A stretch of 64,000 bases of DNA from Hansfordia pulvinata. Its lineage: Eukaryota > Ascomycota > Sordariomycetes > Xylariales. Below, in pieces: positions 24,482 through 37,379 of this stretch. The notes beneath the pieces are model-generated. The model searched no databases. It worked only from the letters and a program-made list of their open reading frames with translations, and was not told the DNA's origin. Numbering within the stretch: position 1 is the first letter of the stretch; each line of letters opens with the position of its first letter. The DNA is taken from contig BJKQ01000021.1 of NCBI GenBank assembly GCA_006538405.1, forward strand, positions 1 through 64,000, in the 5' to 3' direction. Both the position numbers and the translations under genes were made by a program.

Positions 24482-25884
24482 GGTTGGCCGGGGGGAGCGA
24501 AGATGACGATGGCGATGGCGGTTGGTCGCGAGTGGGGGGGAGGCAGAGGGTAGAGCGGAGAGTGAGCGGTCGGTCGTAGGCGGTGGTCGAGGTCGGTCGG
24601 CAGGTGGTGGACGCTGCTGCGAATTGAGAACAACTTTTGAGATCATCAATTGGCGCTAGCCCCAGTCGCAGTCGCGAGTGGGCCTGCGGTAGCCAGCTCG
24701 GGCCAATCACCGCCTGCATTTTGTAATGAACCCCAGCCAACCGGAGTACGTGAATACATCATCCAGCCGAAACGGCGCCTTCGCCAGGAAATTCAGATAT
24801 ATGTACCTACGCGGGACTTGAGTCTAAGCGATTTCGCCACGGGCTGAGGGCCCGGTCCAGAGCTCCTTGTCAAGTTAGAGCGGTAAAGTTCCGCGGAGGC
24901 GATTCGCAAAGTGCGACGATGCACTTCCTGTTCAAATTTACAACGCCAGTACGCACGTATCGATGGGCTGTACGTGCGTGTCTCTGCCAGCTCATTCAGG
25001 CTGTGCCACGAACAAGAAGGCCCTTCTCTGCATGGGAAAGGCTTCAGAGACTTGAATTGACGATTACGACGGGGCCTAGCGCGATGACAACCATGATAGC
25101 CCGCGACTCCAGCAATGATCCGGAACTCGATTGACGGTGTGGATTTCTCAAGTAAGAAGACTCCGTACAGTTTGTTATTCATCAGCGGGCCTGCGCTATT
25201 CTCAGCCCTCCGTTGCGGTTCGAAATAGGTCGCCCCAAGATACGCTCTCTTGTGCGCCCCCGGACGTAATCCTGGCTTATAAAGCGGCGAATTCGCCGTC
25301 AGTTGACGGGCGCTGGACCACCACGCAGCCCTCTGTCAGCGCGCGGCCACTCTGGTGGCGGCTCGACGAACAGACGCTTTCAAAGCCGGCCCAGTTGCGT
25401 CGACACTCAGCTGGGCAACATGCGCTCTGCAGACTGTGGCCAGTGGCGACGCACGACGCACAGGTGCCCCCGGCCAACCTCAGCCGTCGCCGTCCAGCTT
25501 CTCTTGGGGCGGCCGGGACGTCGGCTGCCTCGGAGACCGCAGTCGCAGTCACCGTAGTAAGGAGAGCTCGTCCCGGGTACTGTTGTAGTGGCGTCTGCGA
25601 GCGGCAGGCGAGGTCAGCGGTGGCGAGGCCGCGCACGGATGGCTGGCTGTTCTGTTGCCTCTGGCCCGGACTTTGCCGGAAGCAGGGCAGATCGATGATG
25701 AATTGATAAGAACCCGAGAACCCTCCAGCTCCTTCTGGTTGCCTGGCCCCCTCACTGACATTCACATTGGACGCCCGAGTTCTATCTGACGAGAAAGCCC
25801 CCGCCCACCTACCAGACGCCGGTCTCGACAGCCCAGATTTGCCAACACGCCCGCCGAGCAGTTACCCTCGGAGCTACTAAGAAG
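24482..25884. other. Divergent intergenic region, no gene seen
   Basis: Lies between the minus-strand complex I gene and a plus-strand secreted-protein gene, so it should hold both promoters. The open frames here show no recognisable protein. No obvious TATA box or strong motif seen. Confidence 0.55.
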
Positions 25885-26578
25885 ATGCATTTCCTCAAGT
25901 CCGGACTCGCCGCCCTGGCGGCGTCCTGCGCGACGCTGGCGTCGGCCGAGCTGACTGCCGTCCCCAGGTGAGCAACGCCTGACGGCGCCCGACCTGTCAA
26001 AATCCATTTCCAAGCTGACTCACGGGCCCTCCGAACGCGAAAACAGATCAGCAGGTATGGCCGGTGATAATAAGCTGACCGCCCGCGCCGGTGTCGGGGC
26101 CGAGCTGCACACCGCCGTCGAGGCCCGGTCCGCCTACTACAAGTACCACGAAGGGAGCAACGGGCTGGACTTCGAGTTCGACATCGAGAAGCGGTGGGGT
26201 ATCGCCGTCGAGGTGAACGGCATCGACCCGGGCAGCATGAACACCAACTCGTACCGCGCCGGCATCTCCGTCGAGAGGGAGAGCGTGAGCCTCGTCGAGA
26301 TCGAGTTCGAAAAGCTGAAGGACTGGACCCAGGAGCACGCAGAGAAAGGCCACGAGGTCTACATTGTCGTCAACGAGAGCGAGGACTACCAAAACACGCA
26401 CAGGGACCAAGGGTTCCCGGCCAGACTCGTCCCGGAGCTTCGCGGGGTCATCAGCGCTCGTAACCCTGACGCGACTGTCCATTCTACTTCCAGGGTTTTC
26501 AAGGGCAAGGGCACTATACGCATGAGCCGAACGGGTGACGTGACGGTGAACGGGGAACAGATCACCCAATGGGATTGA
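25885..26578 (+). CDS. Secreted hypothetical protein, 204 residues
   Basis: Function unknown. Exon 1 (25,885-25,967) encodes a textbook signal peptide, MHFLKSGLAALAASCATLASA, with cutting expected after ASA. A GTGAGC donor and an AACAG acceptor (exon 2 from about 26,047 to 26,578) join in frame to give 204 residues. The mature protein starts ELTAVPRSAGMAGDNKLTAR. It has no cysteine and alternates charged and hydrophobic residues as in a beta-rich fold: FDIEKRWGIAVEVNGIDPG, then YRAGISVERESVSLVEIEFE. It ends VNGEQITQWD. The gene stands alone on the plus strand. It is similar in size and architecture, but not visibly in sequence, to the secreted protein at 37,380. Confidence 0.82.
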
Positions 26579-27458
26579 TAGACATGATGCCAACAGCCGT
26601 TTCGAGTTCAGAGCCCCAACCTGTCCCTCCTCGATCTCGAGACGGAAGCGTGGAACCGAGCAATAAGTCTGCAGCGCCAGGAAAAGAGAGACGCGGCGTG
26701 CAGGATTTGATTGTAATGACCAAGGAAATAGAGCATTTTACAGTAGACCACATGGCCGGATACCGACAGCCACAGACAGACTCCAGTAGCTAAATAGAGA
26801 ATAAAAGAATCATGCGTCACAGGACAGAGGACCTCGCCCACGCCGGATCCCCGATGAAATCTTAGTCGGGCTCACTTGCTCAAGAGAGCAGCAAACGCGA
26901 GAAGAAAGAGGAGAAGGTGAGTCTGAAGCGGCTAGCTCGGCAACCTCCTGCATCGTCACGCGCGTCAAGCTCAGCTCATCGCCCGTCCGGACGGGTGGCC
27001 TTCGCGATCGGCCCGGGCACAGTTCCGAGCCTGCGCCCGGCGGGACTTTGTTCGGGCTGAACTAAACCCCGAGCTGCAGTCATCTCCCGTCCGCGACTCC
27101 CGCCCTCTCTCTCTCTCTGCCGCTGCATGTCCAATGTATATAAGAGGGCTTCTTTCCGTGAGCTTCTTGTCTGCTGTGCTGCTCAGTCTCGTTCTCCCCA
27201 TCCCATCACGTTCCTGAGCAATTTATTTCGCATTTCGCCGAGACCGCCTTATCCGAGCCAAACGACGTCACAGTAAGGGGCTGCGGCAGAAGCCGAGGCG
27301 TTCGAAAGCATCATTTCTTTTTTTACGGACTTCATTGGGCTCGTGCGCCCCAGAATGAGAAGGACTCGCTCCGCCGTGAATGAGTGGCGCTCAGATGTTG
27401 TTACAGACATTGCTCAGACATATCGTTCGTGACCCCTTGCCCTAGAAATACCTCAAAA
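26579..27458. other. Intergenic between convergent genes, no gene seen
   Basis: Contains the 3' ends of the convergent secreted-protein and Zn2Cys6 genes. A short TC-rich run lies near 27,103-27,118. No coding sequence recognised. Confidence 0.55.
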
Positions 27459-29904
27459 TCAAAGACCCTGATTGTTCGCCAGATTCCAATTCATCATATT
27501 CCACTGCATCTGGTTCATCCCGGCCGCCCATTGATTAGACATGCCCATGTCTGGAGGGTTAGCAGGCGGAGCCATATAATTGCTCATCTGCAGCCCGGCA
27601 GGTCCGTACACCATGTTGTTGTCGCCAAACTGGACAGGGTTAGGTATGCTGAAGTCATCAAACCCAAAATCGACGCCGGGAACGGTGGTCAGCTGGGTCA
27701 ACTCCGGGCTGGGGGTCGTCATCTTCAGCTCCGCCAGCTTCTCCTTGACAAGCATAATGACCCGAGGCATGGGAACCTGCTGCCCGCCTTGCCCGAGAGC
27801 AGCCTCGCGAGATCTCCAAGCCTGGAAGACAAGCTTGGAGAAAGTCTCAAACAAGAGCTTACTCGCCGCATTCGGGAACCAGCCCATGCGCGCGTCGTAA
27901 TGCTCTCCGATGATGTCCCAGCATTTATCGGCGTGGGAGCTCGTGGGCCTCCGCTTCAGCTCTTGTATCACGTGCATGTAGGCAGGCATAGGGAAGTGGT
28001 AGTTCATAAACCAGCGGTATCCCTTGGTCAGAGGCGACTGATGAATCCGGGCGTCGCTTTCGATCCAGCGAAAAGCATAACTCAGACCAACATCTCGCTG
28101 TGCGTCAACCTCAGCTACCGAGTGACCACAGCTTTCGGCGAAGAAGTCGAGAAGCTGAGCCTTGGCAATCATGTACCTGGTGAACCAAATCGTCATGTAG
28201 TGGATCGGGTTGTCCGGGCTGCAGTACTGCAGGTACTTCTCTTCCATCCTGTGGCCCAGGGCCTTCAAGTCGCTGGCTTTGGAGACGCCCAGCGTGTCTT
28301 TGGCAATGTTCTTCAGTGCAGGGTTGACAAAATCAAGGTGATACTCTGCGTGGCGCAACACATCTGTCACCTCGCTTCTGACCACCGCAAAGAGGGCATC
28401 GGGCGTCTTGCCCTGGACGGTAGGCGCTTCTTTTGTCTCGGCGCTGAAGTCGACGTCGTTAATGCAATGGGGGACTTTGCAGTCCCAAAGGGGCGTCAAG
28501 GAGCTCTGTCGAATGTCGCTCAGTTCGCAGAACCGGTTGTCAAACATGGTGATCGACCACCACAGTCTCCTGCGCATTTCCGTCTCGAGAAAGGACCGGT
28601 CTGAAGTTTCGGACGGGGGCTCGTCGGTGTCGATGGCCAGCCGTCTCGCAATGCGGATGGGCATCCCCAACATTGTGCTCATGGTGCGAGGGTCTGTATG
28701 TTCCTCGACGGATATCTATTGACGAAGAGTCAGCAGGTTGCGGCGCCGAGGGCCGGGCTACGCACCAGGTACAGATGCAAAGCTGTCAAGCAATCCAGAT
28801 TCGTGGATCGCAGGAAGGAACACTTCAACAAGGACTGCTGGCAGCCGTGGGAATATCTCGTCAACAGATCTCCCCTGGAAGATTCAAAGAACTTCTCGCA
28901 ATCCTCAGTGGTGAGGGTAATGACCGCGACGCAATAGATGGCGAACATGAGCGCCTGGAGGTGGGGCTCGATGCTGGTGACGTCGGCGGCAGCAGCAACG
29001 ATGCGCGCCTGCAGGGTGGGAGTGTGGGTGACTTTAAGAAGGGGGTTGACATTTTCCACGTAGACCTGCCACAATCTGAAGATATGGACCGGGTCTGGGT
29101 GGAGATGGGGCAGGTGGGTGTTCATGGCGTGCGCGCCGCCGAACATGAGGCCGTCCACATCCTTATTATCATCGAATATGGACGAAAAAGTGTAGTCTCG
29201 AGACGAGAGAGTCAACTCGTCCTCGGGTGTGTCCGGCGTGAGTGGCTCATCCACTTCTCGAACCTGGGGCGCATTAGCGAGGGGCGACAGGCACTGACTG
29301 GGGTCCAAATGGGGTCTGCTTACGCCGGCGCGCATGGCCTTCCATATATCTCTGGGGGCTATCGTCAGTAAACAAAGGTGGCGGGCACGGGGCGGCAAAC
29401 ATACTTGTACTTGCTGGAAAACTCCCTCTTTTGGTAGCGGGAGCGAGGCAAGGCTGGGGAATCAGGACCGGGGTTGTCGTCCGAGTCATCCATCCTGGCG
29501 AGGGCGGCCGAGTCGGCGGCGCGGTCGAGGTCGTCGGGGTCCTGGGTGAGGGGCTCAAAGTCGATCTTGTGCTTTTGGAGCATGGACTCGTACTTGCGAA
29601 GACGGTCGAGGAGCAGTCGCTCGGGGAAGACGCGCCTCTTGCGGCGAGGGGCGAGGGTGGCCTGGGCGCATCGTGCGTTGGAGCGGATGCAATTCGTGCA
29701 GGGGAACTTCTTGTCGCATTTGATCTTGCGCTGCTGGCAGAGAACGCAGGAGAGGACGCGCGAGGGCCTGGCGGCGGCGGTTGAGGCGGAGGCCGAGGCG
29801 GAGGCCGAGGCGGAGGAGGGCGGCGGCGCGGCCGAGGGCGTGTGGGAGGGCTGGCGGTCGGTGCCGGGACTGCTATAGTCGGGGGTTGTGGGCGGCCCGG
29901 CCAT
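27459..29904 (-). CDS. Zn(II)2Cys6 transcription factor with fungal-specific regulatory domain
   Basis: Nuclear DNA-binding regulator; target genes unknown. Four exons (29,904-29,405, 29,351-29,324, 29,263-28,766 and 28,715-27,459) join in frame to 760 residues. The 28-bp second exon encodes only DIWKAMRAG and is easy to miss. Residues 53-79 hold the binuclear zinc cluster CVLCQQRKIKC...CTNC...C with canonical spacing, followed by a basic linker (APRRKRR) and a short coiled-coil-like stretch (LLLDRLRKYESML). The middle region (VHIFRLWQVYVENVNPLLKV to RRRLWWSITMFDNRFCEL) matches the fungal-specific transcription factor domain (PF04082 type). The C-terminus is rich in Met, Asn and Pro, as in activation regions. 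Start chosen at MAGPPTTPDY; a longer frame upstream is low-complexity and probably 5' UTR. Confidence 0.92.
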
Positions 29905-32194
29905 GACGATGGCGTCGGGGCACGGTGGGCAGGCCGACAGGGAGGTGCTGCCTTGGCGTTGAAGAGGCAGATGCGGAGAGGACGGGGGCTGCCGGTGCAC
30001 GGGGGAGAAGAAGACTTGGCGACGGGCAGCTGAGATGGCGAGGCGGCCAATGCGGGCGCGGGGTGGGGTGGCTGAGCTGTCGGAGGTAGGCCGGGACGAG
30101 TCAGGTGGTGCTGCGGGTTGGTGATGTCTGGGCCTGGCGGGCCTTAGGGTTGCGGGTCGTCGGCGAACCAGTGTGTTGCGAGAAGGAAGGGACAGAAGGG
30201 GAGGCAGCCGACGAGGCCGTGAGAAGACGGACACAGCGTATTTTGGGCAGTTGAAGCCCAGTAGGAAAAACGTCCGGTCTGTGGGAAAGCGGGATGCCTT
30301 GGGGTTTTCTTGGTCTTCCACTCGACAAGGCAGGTGCAGCTGAGGCGACTGCCGTCGACGACGGGTCCGCCCCGATGAGGGCTGCCTTACCTAAAGTTGC
30401 AAGGCCCTAGGAACGGTTATGTTTCTTGCTTCCAGGGCGACGAGTACCTCACCTACTATCTCCGTCATCCAATGGACCTGGAGCCCGGTGGACATGCCGC
30501 GAGTGCCGGCCTTTAGGCGGGAACGGGGCCCCTGGGGCTCCCTGCAAGTCCCCGCGTCCCGTCGCATCAGTGGCCGACGCGATGCTGAATGTACCTTGCC
30601 TACACTTTGCCGCAAGGTACTAGCTGAGCTGAAGCTGCCACGCTGCCCAGTGACCAGTGATGGCCCGATGGATCAGGGGACCGGGACGATGTTGGTGCAG
30701 TGTAGGGCTCGCATTCGCGTGGGATGCCAGAAGAGACAGGCGTGACGGATCGCATCCCCGAGACACGACCGTGGACCTGTGCTACACGCCGGCGAGGGGG
30801 GGTCTCACTTCCCACCGCTGCGCTCCACAAAGGACGAGAACAAATTGCCCGGGTCGGGTACGAGCGAAGAGAAGTATACTCGTAGGTTGGTAGGCGGGTA
30901 AGTACCCGAACTCGACAGTACGGAACTCGTCAGTCCCATCAGCTTATTGACACGGGCTAGCCAGCATCACGAGTACCCCGTTGCCTTACACTCAAGGTGG
31001 GTATTCCAGATACGAGAAGGTACAGGATGCGTTTGTCAGTCCCGCCCGGGCTTTGCTATAGGCTGCCGTCACGGACATGAACGGAGGCCGAGGCCCGCGC
31101 GCCAGTCGCATACCGCATACTCGTGCGCTATCCCATTTGCCCCTCATCTACAACTACTACGAGTATCACTATAATCCTGTCTCCAGCACCATTAGTCGCC
31201 GCTGCTCCCTCGCTTGCCGACCAAAGTATAGCAGCGTCGGAAAGCCGCCCCTTAACGACAGGCAGCAGTGCGAGTAAAACGAGGCTTGACGCACTGCTAG
31301 CTTGAACCTGCTAGGCTCGCTAGCATGTCTCTGACTCATCCACGCTTCAAGTCTGGAACCGTGGGAGTCCTGCTCAGCTATGGCGCCGTGTTGGTTCCCA
31401 CACCTGGCGACGGTACGGGCAGCCTTATGACGCCTCACGGCCACTAGGAGATGATTAGCTGGTAAAATTAGTCGCCCTTGCGGATCCTCCAGGTCCCCGA
31501 CTGATCTAATGCCAGAGAGGCAGCGACGCATCGCGGCGTCTGAGGGGATAAAAATTGCATCGCATTCATTTCCGTTTCCGTGCATGTGGAGTCTGGTAGA
31601 ATGAGTACGACTGGGCACGCACACGCAGAACCGAGGTGGAGCTTGGGGGCTTCTTCACACGTGGGCTGGTCGGCCGACGCCGAAGGGGGCTGTCTAGTAT
31701 GTATATGCAGACTGGCACACAGCAGAAACGTACTGAGGTCCGCTGCCTTCTTGTGTCGTCAGGGCCACTAGAAGCTGGCCACCGCGGCTGCATGAAAGTA
31801 GATCAATCAAACACTGCAGGCAATTGCTTTTCTCTCCCAGAGACAACTCCCAGAGAGAACCTACTTCCTCCCTGGGCATCGGTTTAAAAGGATGGGTATA
31901 CACGTAAGATTTCAGCCGTCATCGTAAAAGTCAAAAACACTGCCGAGTTCCGGGCCCCGGGACGCCCGTCCTAACAAACTCCAACCCGACTGCCGGTCTC
32001 TTCAAATAAAGTGCCAGGAATGGCGCCAGGCGTGTTCGAGAACAATGAGACAACCACCCCCTTGTCAGCTCCTAAAAGCACAAACTTGGACCGCAAGCTC
32101 CATAGTCTCAAGCTACGGTCGCAAGTCCGTTGCCCAATGCTGTTACGCAGACAGCTGGCCGTTGACCACGTGGTAAGACGTAGACATGTTACAC
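29905..32194. other. Intergenic, no gene seen
   Basis: Promoter side of the Zn2Cys6 gene and 3' side of the Myb gene. It contains two copies of the TACGAGTA/TACTCGTA octamer (30,877 and 31,158). Open frames are short and without recognisable features. Confidence 0.55.
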
Positions 32195-35100
32195 TCAGTA
32201 GGCGGGGATGCTTTCCACCTCGCTCGCGTTTGTGTCGCTGCTTGCCTCTTCGCTGTCCTGTTGTTTGGATGGCTTGGGCTTGGACTTCGGCCTCGACTTG
32301 CGACTGTATGTTGTCTTGTTTTTGGAACGCGCCGAGCCCCTCTCCTCGTTGCTGCCTCTCGATTCCTGCTGGCTCACTCGTTTGAATTTCTCGGGAGAAA
32401 GGCCCTTTCCGTTAAGCCTTGATGACTTCTCTGCAGAGCGTGACTTTGGCGTGGTTTTGGAGGTTGGTCGCATCTCGGGCTCTGAGTCTTCAATCTCGTC
32501 ACGAGTCTGACGCGGATGCGCCGACAGGTCAACTCCCAGTTCCGCGCTGCTTCGATCCTCTGCAGAGACATCTTCCATCGGAACGTCTTCCACCGAGGCA
32601 TCATTGTCCGCATTGTCTTGGACAGGCGACTCGCTATCCTCAGCGTCATCCTGGGCAGAGGCCTTGTCGTCATTCTCTTCGTCGTCGCCATTGATGTCGC
32701 CTTGCCCTGAAGTCTGGCCGTTGGCTGCTTCCTCTTCATCGGAGTTGCCCGCAGCATCTTTCTCGCGTGCTGCGTCGTCAGACTCCTCGGCAGGCTCCCC
32801 AGCTTGAGTTGCGACACCATTGTCACCGACATCGTTGTCGCTGTCGTCTTCGTCCACGGCAATCCAAGAACTGGTCTTGACCTTCTTCCCATTCCCATTT
32901 CCGGAGGCATTGGTCTCGACAAATCTATGAACGATCACCTCTTGCTCTTCTTCGGCATCGTAAGTCGATTCATCCGGATACTCCAGTTCACCGGTCTGCT
33001 CGTATACCTCGCACAACTTCTCTGCGATGTCTTTGACGGGCATCATATGCCAGTGGGGCACCATCTGCCTGAGCCGGTGATAAGCCAAGAAAAGGCCAGG
33101 TCGGGAGAAATCCGACCCATCACTTCCTTCACCAGTTTGCCCAGTGGAATACGACTGACGTGTTGAGCACCAGAGTTGAAGATGGCCTCGACTAGTTTGT
33201 GACGGTCGTCCATGGTCATAGAATCGGCCTCAGCCCGAGCATCCGCGACCATCGTCTCAGTGGGCATGTCTTTCTGGCGCGCCAAAGCGCCGCTGAGCTG
33301 CTTCCATTTCGTTCGACACTGCAGCTGGCTGCGGGAGTATTTGAGCTTCTCGCTGACCACGCCCCAGTCAATCAAGCTCTCGTCGGGCGGGTGAGCCTTT
33401 TTGGGATTGCTGATTCGCAACTCTCTGATCGATTTCAAAGCCTCATTGACGATCCGGGCAAACTTGGCAACCTCCTCCGGATCCCATGTCTGGTCGCGGC
33501 GGTTGTCTCCACACACCACATAATTCCGAATGCGGTCTCGAACATCTTCGGGGTAGCGATTGATCTCTTTGGCGATCAGGGTGGGCTTATTGCCGTGTAA
33601 TTCGTAGAGTTGCGACAGCTCGTCGTGCTGTGCCTGGGTCCACGTGCCACGCGCCACAAAATTGTGGTACTTGCGCCGCACGGAGTTAATGACCTTCTGC
33701 CGAGGCAAGTTGGGACATACGGCGCAAACGTGAGTCCAGAACGGGCCAGAGTCGACTTTCTGAGGATTGGAGTGTATGGTCTCGTTCATCTGCTCGGCTG
33801 TGATGTCGTACATCTCGCGCCATCGGAGGATGGCATCATCAATGCCCCGCATCTCGAAGTCGCTGAAGACGTTCCCTCTTTGTGACCGTGGCGTCTGACT
33901 GGAGGGCGAAGATTTGATGGGCGTGTTGGCCTGGCTTGCCAGGGAGGATATTTTAGGGTTTTTCAGCGTCTTACTTGACGACGCAGGGGTTGTTGTCCTT
34001 TTGACGATCTCCCCAATCGACTTTTTGCTCGATCGGGTTGATCTGGGCGTAGCAGAAGTTTTGGAAGAGTCTTTCGACGGTTTGGTGTTGATTTCGGCGG
34101 ACTCGCTGGACTCAGGTAGCGCGTACGCTGCGGACACCTCGTCATCAGAATTACCAGACAGGTCGTCAGACGAACCTTCGGCAGGCTGAGTCTTCTTCGC
34201 TGTTTTGGTCGCCTTGGGTGTGGCAGCAGTGGAAGCAGAGTCTTTACCCGCTCTGGCCTTAACTGGACCAGACGAGCTCGGCGCTGCAGTTGTAGTAGCC
34301 TTCTCAGGTGGCGGCTGTTTAGCCCGTTTCTGACGAGACGCGGCAGCAGCAGCCGAGGGTGATGATGTCGGCGCAGGGGAGTCGGTTGCCAATTCGGAGG
34401 CTCGCGTGTAGAAAGACGGCTTAGCAAACCTTTTGCGTGTTGTGCTAGGTCGGGATGTTGCCTCTCCAGCTTCGACAGCAGTTGGCTCGACCGCAGATGA
34501 TTGCTGGTCTGCATTGCCGTTAGGTCCGGGTAGGGAGAGAGACGAGGCGATCAGGGCGTCAGGCTCCCCCGCAATGCTGCCAGGGTCTCCACCATTCGGA
34601 AGGATAGCCGACAGATCCAGGGAATAGCCGGCGCTGGAAGGGACAGCCACGTTTTCGACATGCTCAGAGTCCTGAGTTTCATTGGCCTCGGTGTTACTAA
34701 CCCCATCCCCAGACATCGCATGGGCGACGAGCGCCGGACCGTGGTTGGAAACCTCTGGTTCTTCTTGAAGAGTTGCAGGTCGAGGGGGCCTATCGATGTC
34801 CATTCCATAGTCATCTCCGTCGTCTGGAGGAGTCCCAGCTTTGATATCGCGAGGGTCCCGGGGTGGCGAGAGGTCTTTGGCGGGGTCTGAAGCCGGCGAG
34901 GCTTCGCGGCTCGGGTTGACGTCTTCGTGCGTCGGCTGCCGGGGTATGTGGTCTGAGCTAGGACCGAGAAGCTCGGCTCTTGGGCATCTTCGGGTTGGGC
35001 GTCATCGGGTTGGGCGCCAGACTTGCTCTTTCTCTTCCTTTTCTTATCCTTCTTGCCCTTCTTCAACTGGTAGGCTGGGCTTTCGGCAGTTTCGCCACCA

Positions 35101-35582
35101 GGAGGATCTTGGCCTTCGTCTTCGGGCTGGGCTTCGGGCTGGGTGACGATGCTGTCGTTGCCACCGGCGCCATCGTCGTCGCCGGACTTGACGCGCTTCT
35201 TCTTCTGTTTCTTCCCGCTTGGCTGTTCAGGGTCATCGTGTTTCCGCTTCTTCGAGGCGCGCTCCGCAATGCTGGACGGGGTGTCTGCTTGTTCCAGCGC
35301 AGACTCCGAGTCGCGCTTCTTGGTTTTGGATTTTCCGCTGCCGCGTTTCCTCGACTTGGGGGGCTTGGGGTCCATAGCGCCGTCGCCGGGGTCTTCGTCG
35401 AGGGCCGAGGGATTGCCGGTGGTTTGAGGAGCTGGTGTCTCCGGTATATGGCTATCGGGAGCAGAAGGAGGGGGAGATGCCGATGGGGAGTGGCTAGAGC
35501 CGGAGGAGTGTGTCGATGAGGCGTCGGGCGAGGGGTTGGGTTGAGAACCGGGGTGTTGGAGCTGGGAGCTATTCTGCCCCAT
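32195..35582 (-). CDS. Reb1/TTF-I-like Myb-domain DNA-binding protein
   Basis: Probably a nucleolar factor that binds rDNA terminators or acts as a general regulatory factor, as Reb1 and TTF-I do; that role is inferred from domain content. About 1,096 residues. The N-terminal half is disordered, with basic Lys/Arg runs (KKRKRKSKS), Ser/Pro tracts and acidic patches. The core reads GTWTQAQHDELSQLYELHGN, then INRYPEDVRDRIRNYVVCGD, TWDPEEVAKFARIVNEALKS and SQLQCRTKWKQL: two Myb/SANT-like repeats with the CR(T)KWK signature. The C-terminus is very acidic and ends ESIPAY. Exon 1 starts at 35,582. The frame changes near 34,940-35,030, either by an intron (best candidate 65 bp with a weak GTCTGG donor and TCCTAG acceptor) or a lost base. 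A second intron ends at 33,065 with donor GTGAAG (33,132) or GTCAGT (33,159). Confidence 0.82.
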
Positions 35583-37379
35583 TGGAAATCATGGTCCGGT
35601 CCGAGCAGCGAGTATGAATAAACGGGCGTAGCAGAGCTGGCAAGTCACAGGAAAGCGTGAAGAGTCGCTTGGTGGTGGGCTGCGACGCGCGGGTCGCGGG
35701 TGCTGTGACGCGATGCGACGCGAGGCGAATCAGCCGGGGTGGCTGAGCCCGGCTTCGCGATGCAGTCAATGGATGCGGTCCGCAGAAGTGACGCGGGTGA
35801 GAGACCAGGCGAGCGCGCAATTGAGGGAGGACGGGATAGCAACAACGAGGAAGCTGGGTGGCGCGGTCCAGGAGTGGCGTCCAGGTGAGGAGGAGGGCTG
35901 GCGGAGAGAAGGCGAGAGGCTGGTGCTGTAGCGGAAGGATGCAATCAAGCCGGGCCAAAAATCTCGGACCAAAAAAAAAAAAAAAAAGAGGGCGTTGATT
36001 GGCGGCAGGCACGTCGCGCGATAGGAAGCTGCGAGTCAGACTGCCGGTGGAGTACGTTAAGGAGGTACCCAAGTACCCTTCTTCGTACCTCCTTACCACC
36101 TCTTCAGGCCTCTCCACCATAGAAGTGCATCGCCGCGTAAAAGCAGGGGGTTTTCTCGACTCAATGATGGAGCATCCAATCGGCCATACGGGCCCTGTGA
36201 TATTAATTGCGCCTCGACGGATGAAGACCCGGCTTGCCACTGCGGCGGAAACCGAAACTCGTGGAGGAAAAACTCGCACTTGCCGAGAGTCTGGGAACCT
36301 AAAATCTCGTGGTGGCGAATAGACCGCGGTCGGTCCTTGCAAACAGACTCTGGAAACCCCAATTATGGTGGCTTGACCGAGCCGCGGGTCGTCCATGCTA
36401 CGAAGTGTTGGTTTCCCCCCAAAACTGCCGCGCCCAGTGCAGGGCAGGCCACTTCCGACCTCTTGCATCTCAATCGGCCTGTTGTCCCCCTCGTTCGTGA
36501 TAGATCTTTTAACGTGATGGCATCGTGGAGTTGGGTACTAGGTTTGAACTCGGCGGCCCCGCGCCTCACGCACTTTTCACTGTCCACCCTGCTTATTCGT
36601 GCCCGCCCACTTCAAATATACCAGGTGGGTGCAATCGAAGTCGGAAGATGCAGCCATTATAGATATAACTCGTGCTCTCTACGCGCGCACAGGGTCGATG
36701 CAGAGCTCCGTTCACTCTGGAGTGTCTGTCTAGTGCACTTGGGCGTGGCAAGGCTGGCAACTCCTTCGGCTCTGTTCTCATTCGGCCGCGCCGCATTGCC
36801 CCTCGTCCCTCCCACTTGGCGGGGCGAGCGAGTTGGCTCGTACCCAGGCAGACTCGAGCGTTGTGCTCAGCTCGCAGGGGTGAGAGGTGAGATCGGTCGG
36901 AGCGCGGACGTCGCCACTTTGCCGCGTTGTGCTCAGGCGGCGGCAGGATCCCCGGCACAGTGGCGACAACCACTGCAATTCTGGGCTGAACCCCTGTCGA
37001 ATGGACGATCTGTGGCCTCTGTGGAAACTCGCCTCCGCGCAACCTTTTGCCAAGAAAGTCTGAATTCGGCAACAGCAGAGACTGTGCGGCGACTCGCCCC
37101 TTGACTAAGACTGTACATAACGTGAGCCTTTCTCTCCGCCAGCACTCAGGACTCTGTGATGATGTTCTGATTCCCCAGCGCTAATTCTGTTTAGTAAGGT
37201 ACGCTTCAAGCTTAAACTATCTTTGCCATCCTGCGATCTAGGCTTTAAGGCAAGCCACGCGCGCGGAGGCAATTGCTCTATTATCGTCTGACCTTTCTTT
37301 TCTCAATTCTACCTGGTAACAGTCCGCCTCTCGCACAGAGCAAAGACAGCCAGACCCGAAGAATCCCAGCATCGGAAAC
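35583..37379. other. Divergent intergenic region, no gene seen
   Basis: Separates the Myb gene (minus) from a secreted-protein gene (plus). An A-run of about 17 lies at 35,972-35,988. Open frames on either strand have no supportable product. Confidence 0.55.

Noticed and set aside
27384..28604. 406-codon plus-strand open frame opposite the Zn2Cys6 regulator
   Set aside because: Antisense shadow; no domain, while the minus strand has a continuous family-like sequence.
29405..30321. Longer N-terminus for the Zn2Cys6 regulator starting at 30,321
   Set aside because: The extra 139 residues are Pro/Arg/Ser-rich and unlike the family; the ATG at 29,904 gives a normal start shortly before the zinc cluster.
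36280..37104. 274-codon plus-strand open frame upstream of the secreted-protein gene
   Set aside because: No recognisable domain, composition like the surrounding noncoding DNA, and competing minus-strand frames of similar quality.
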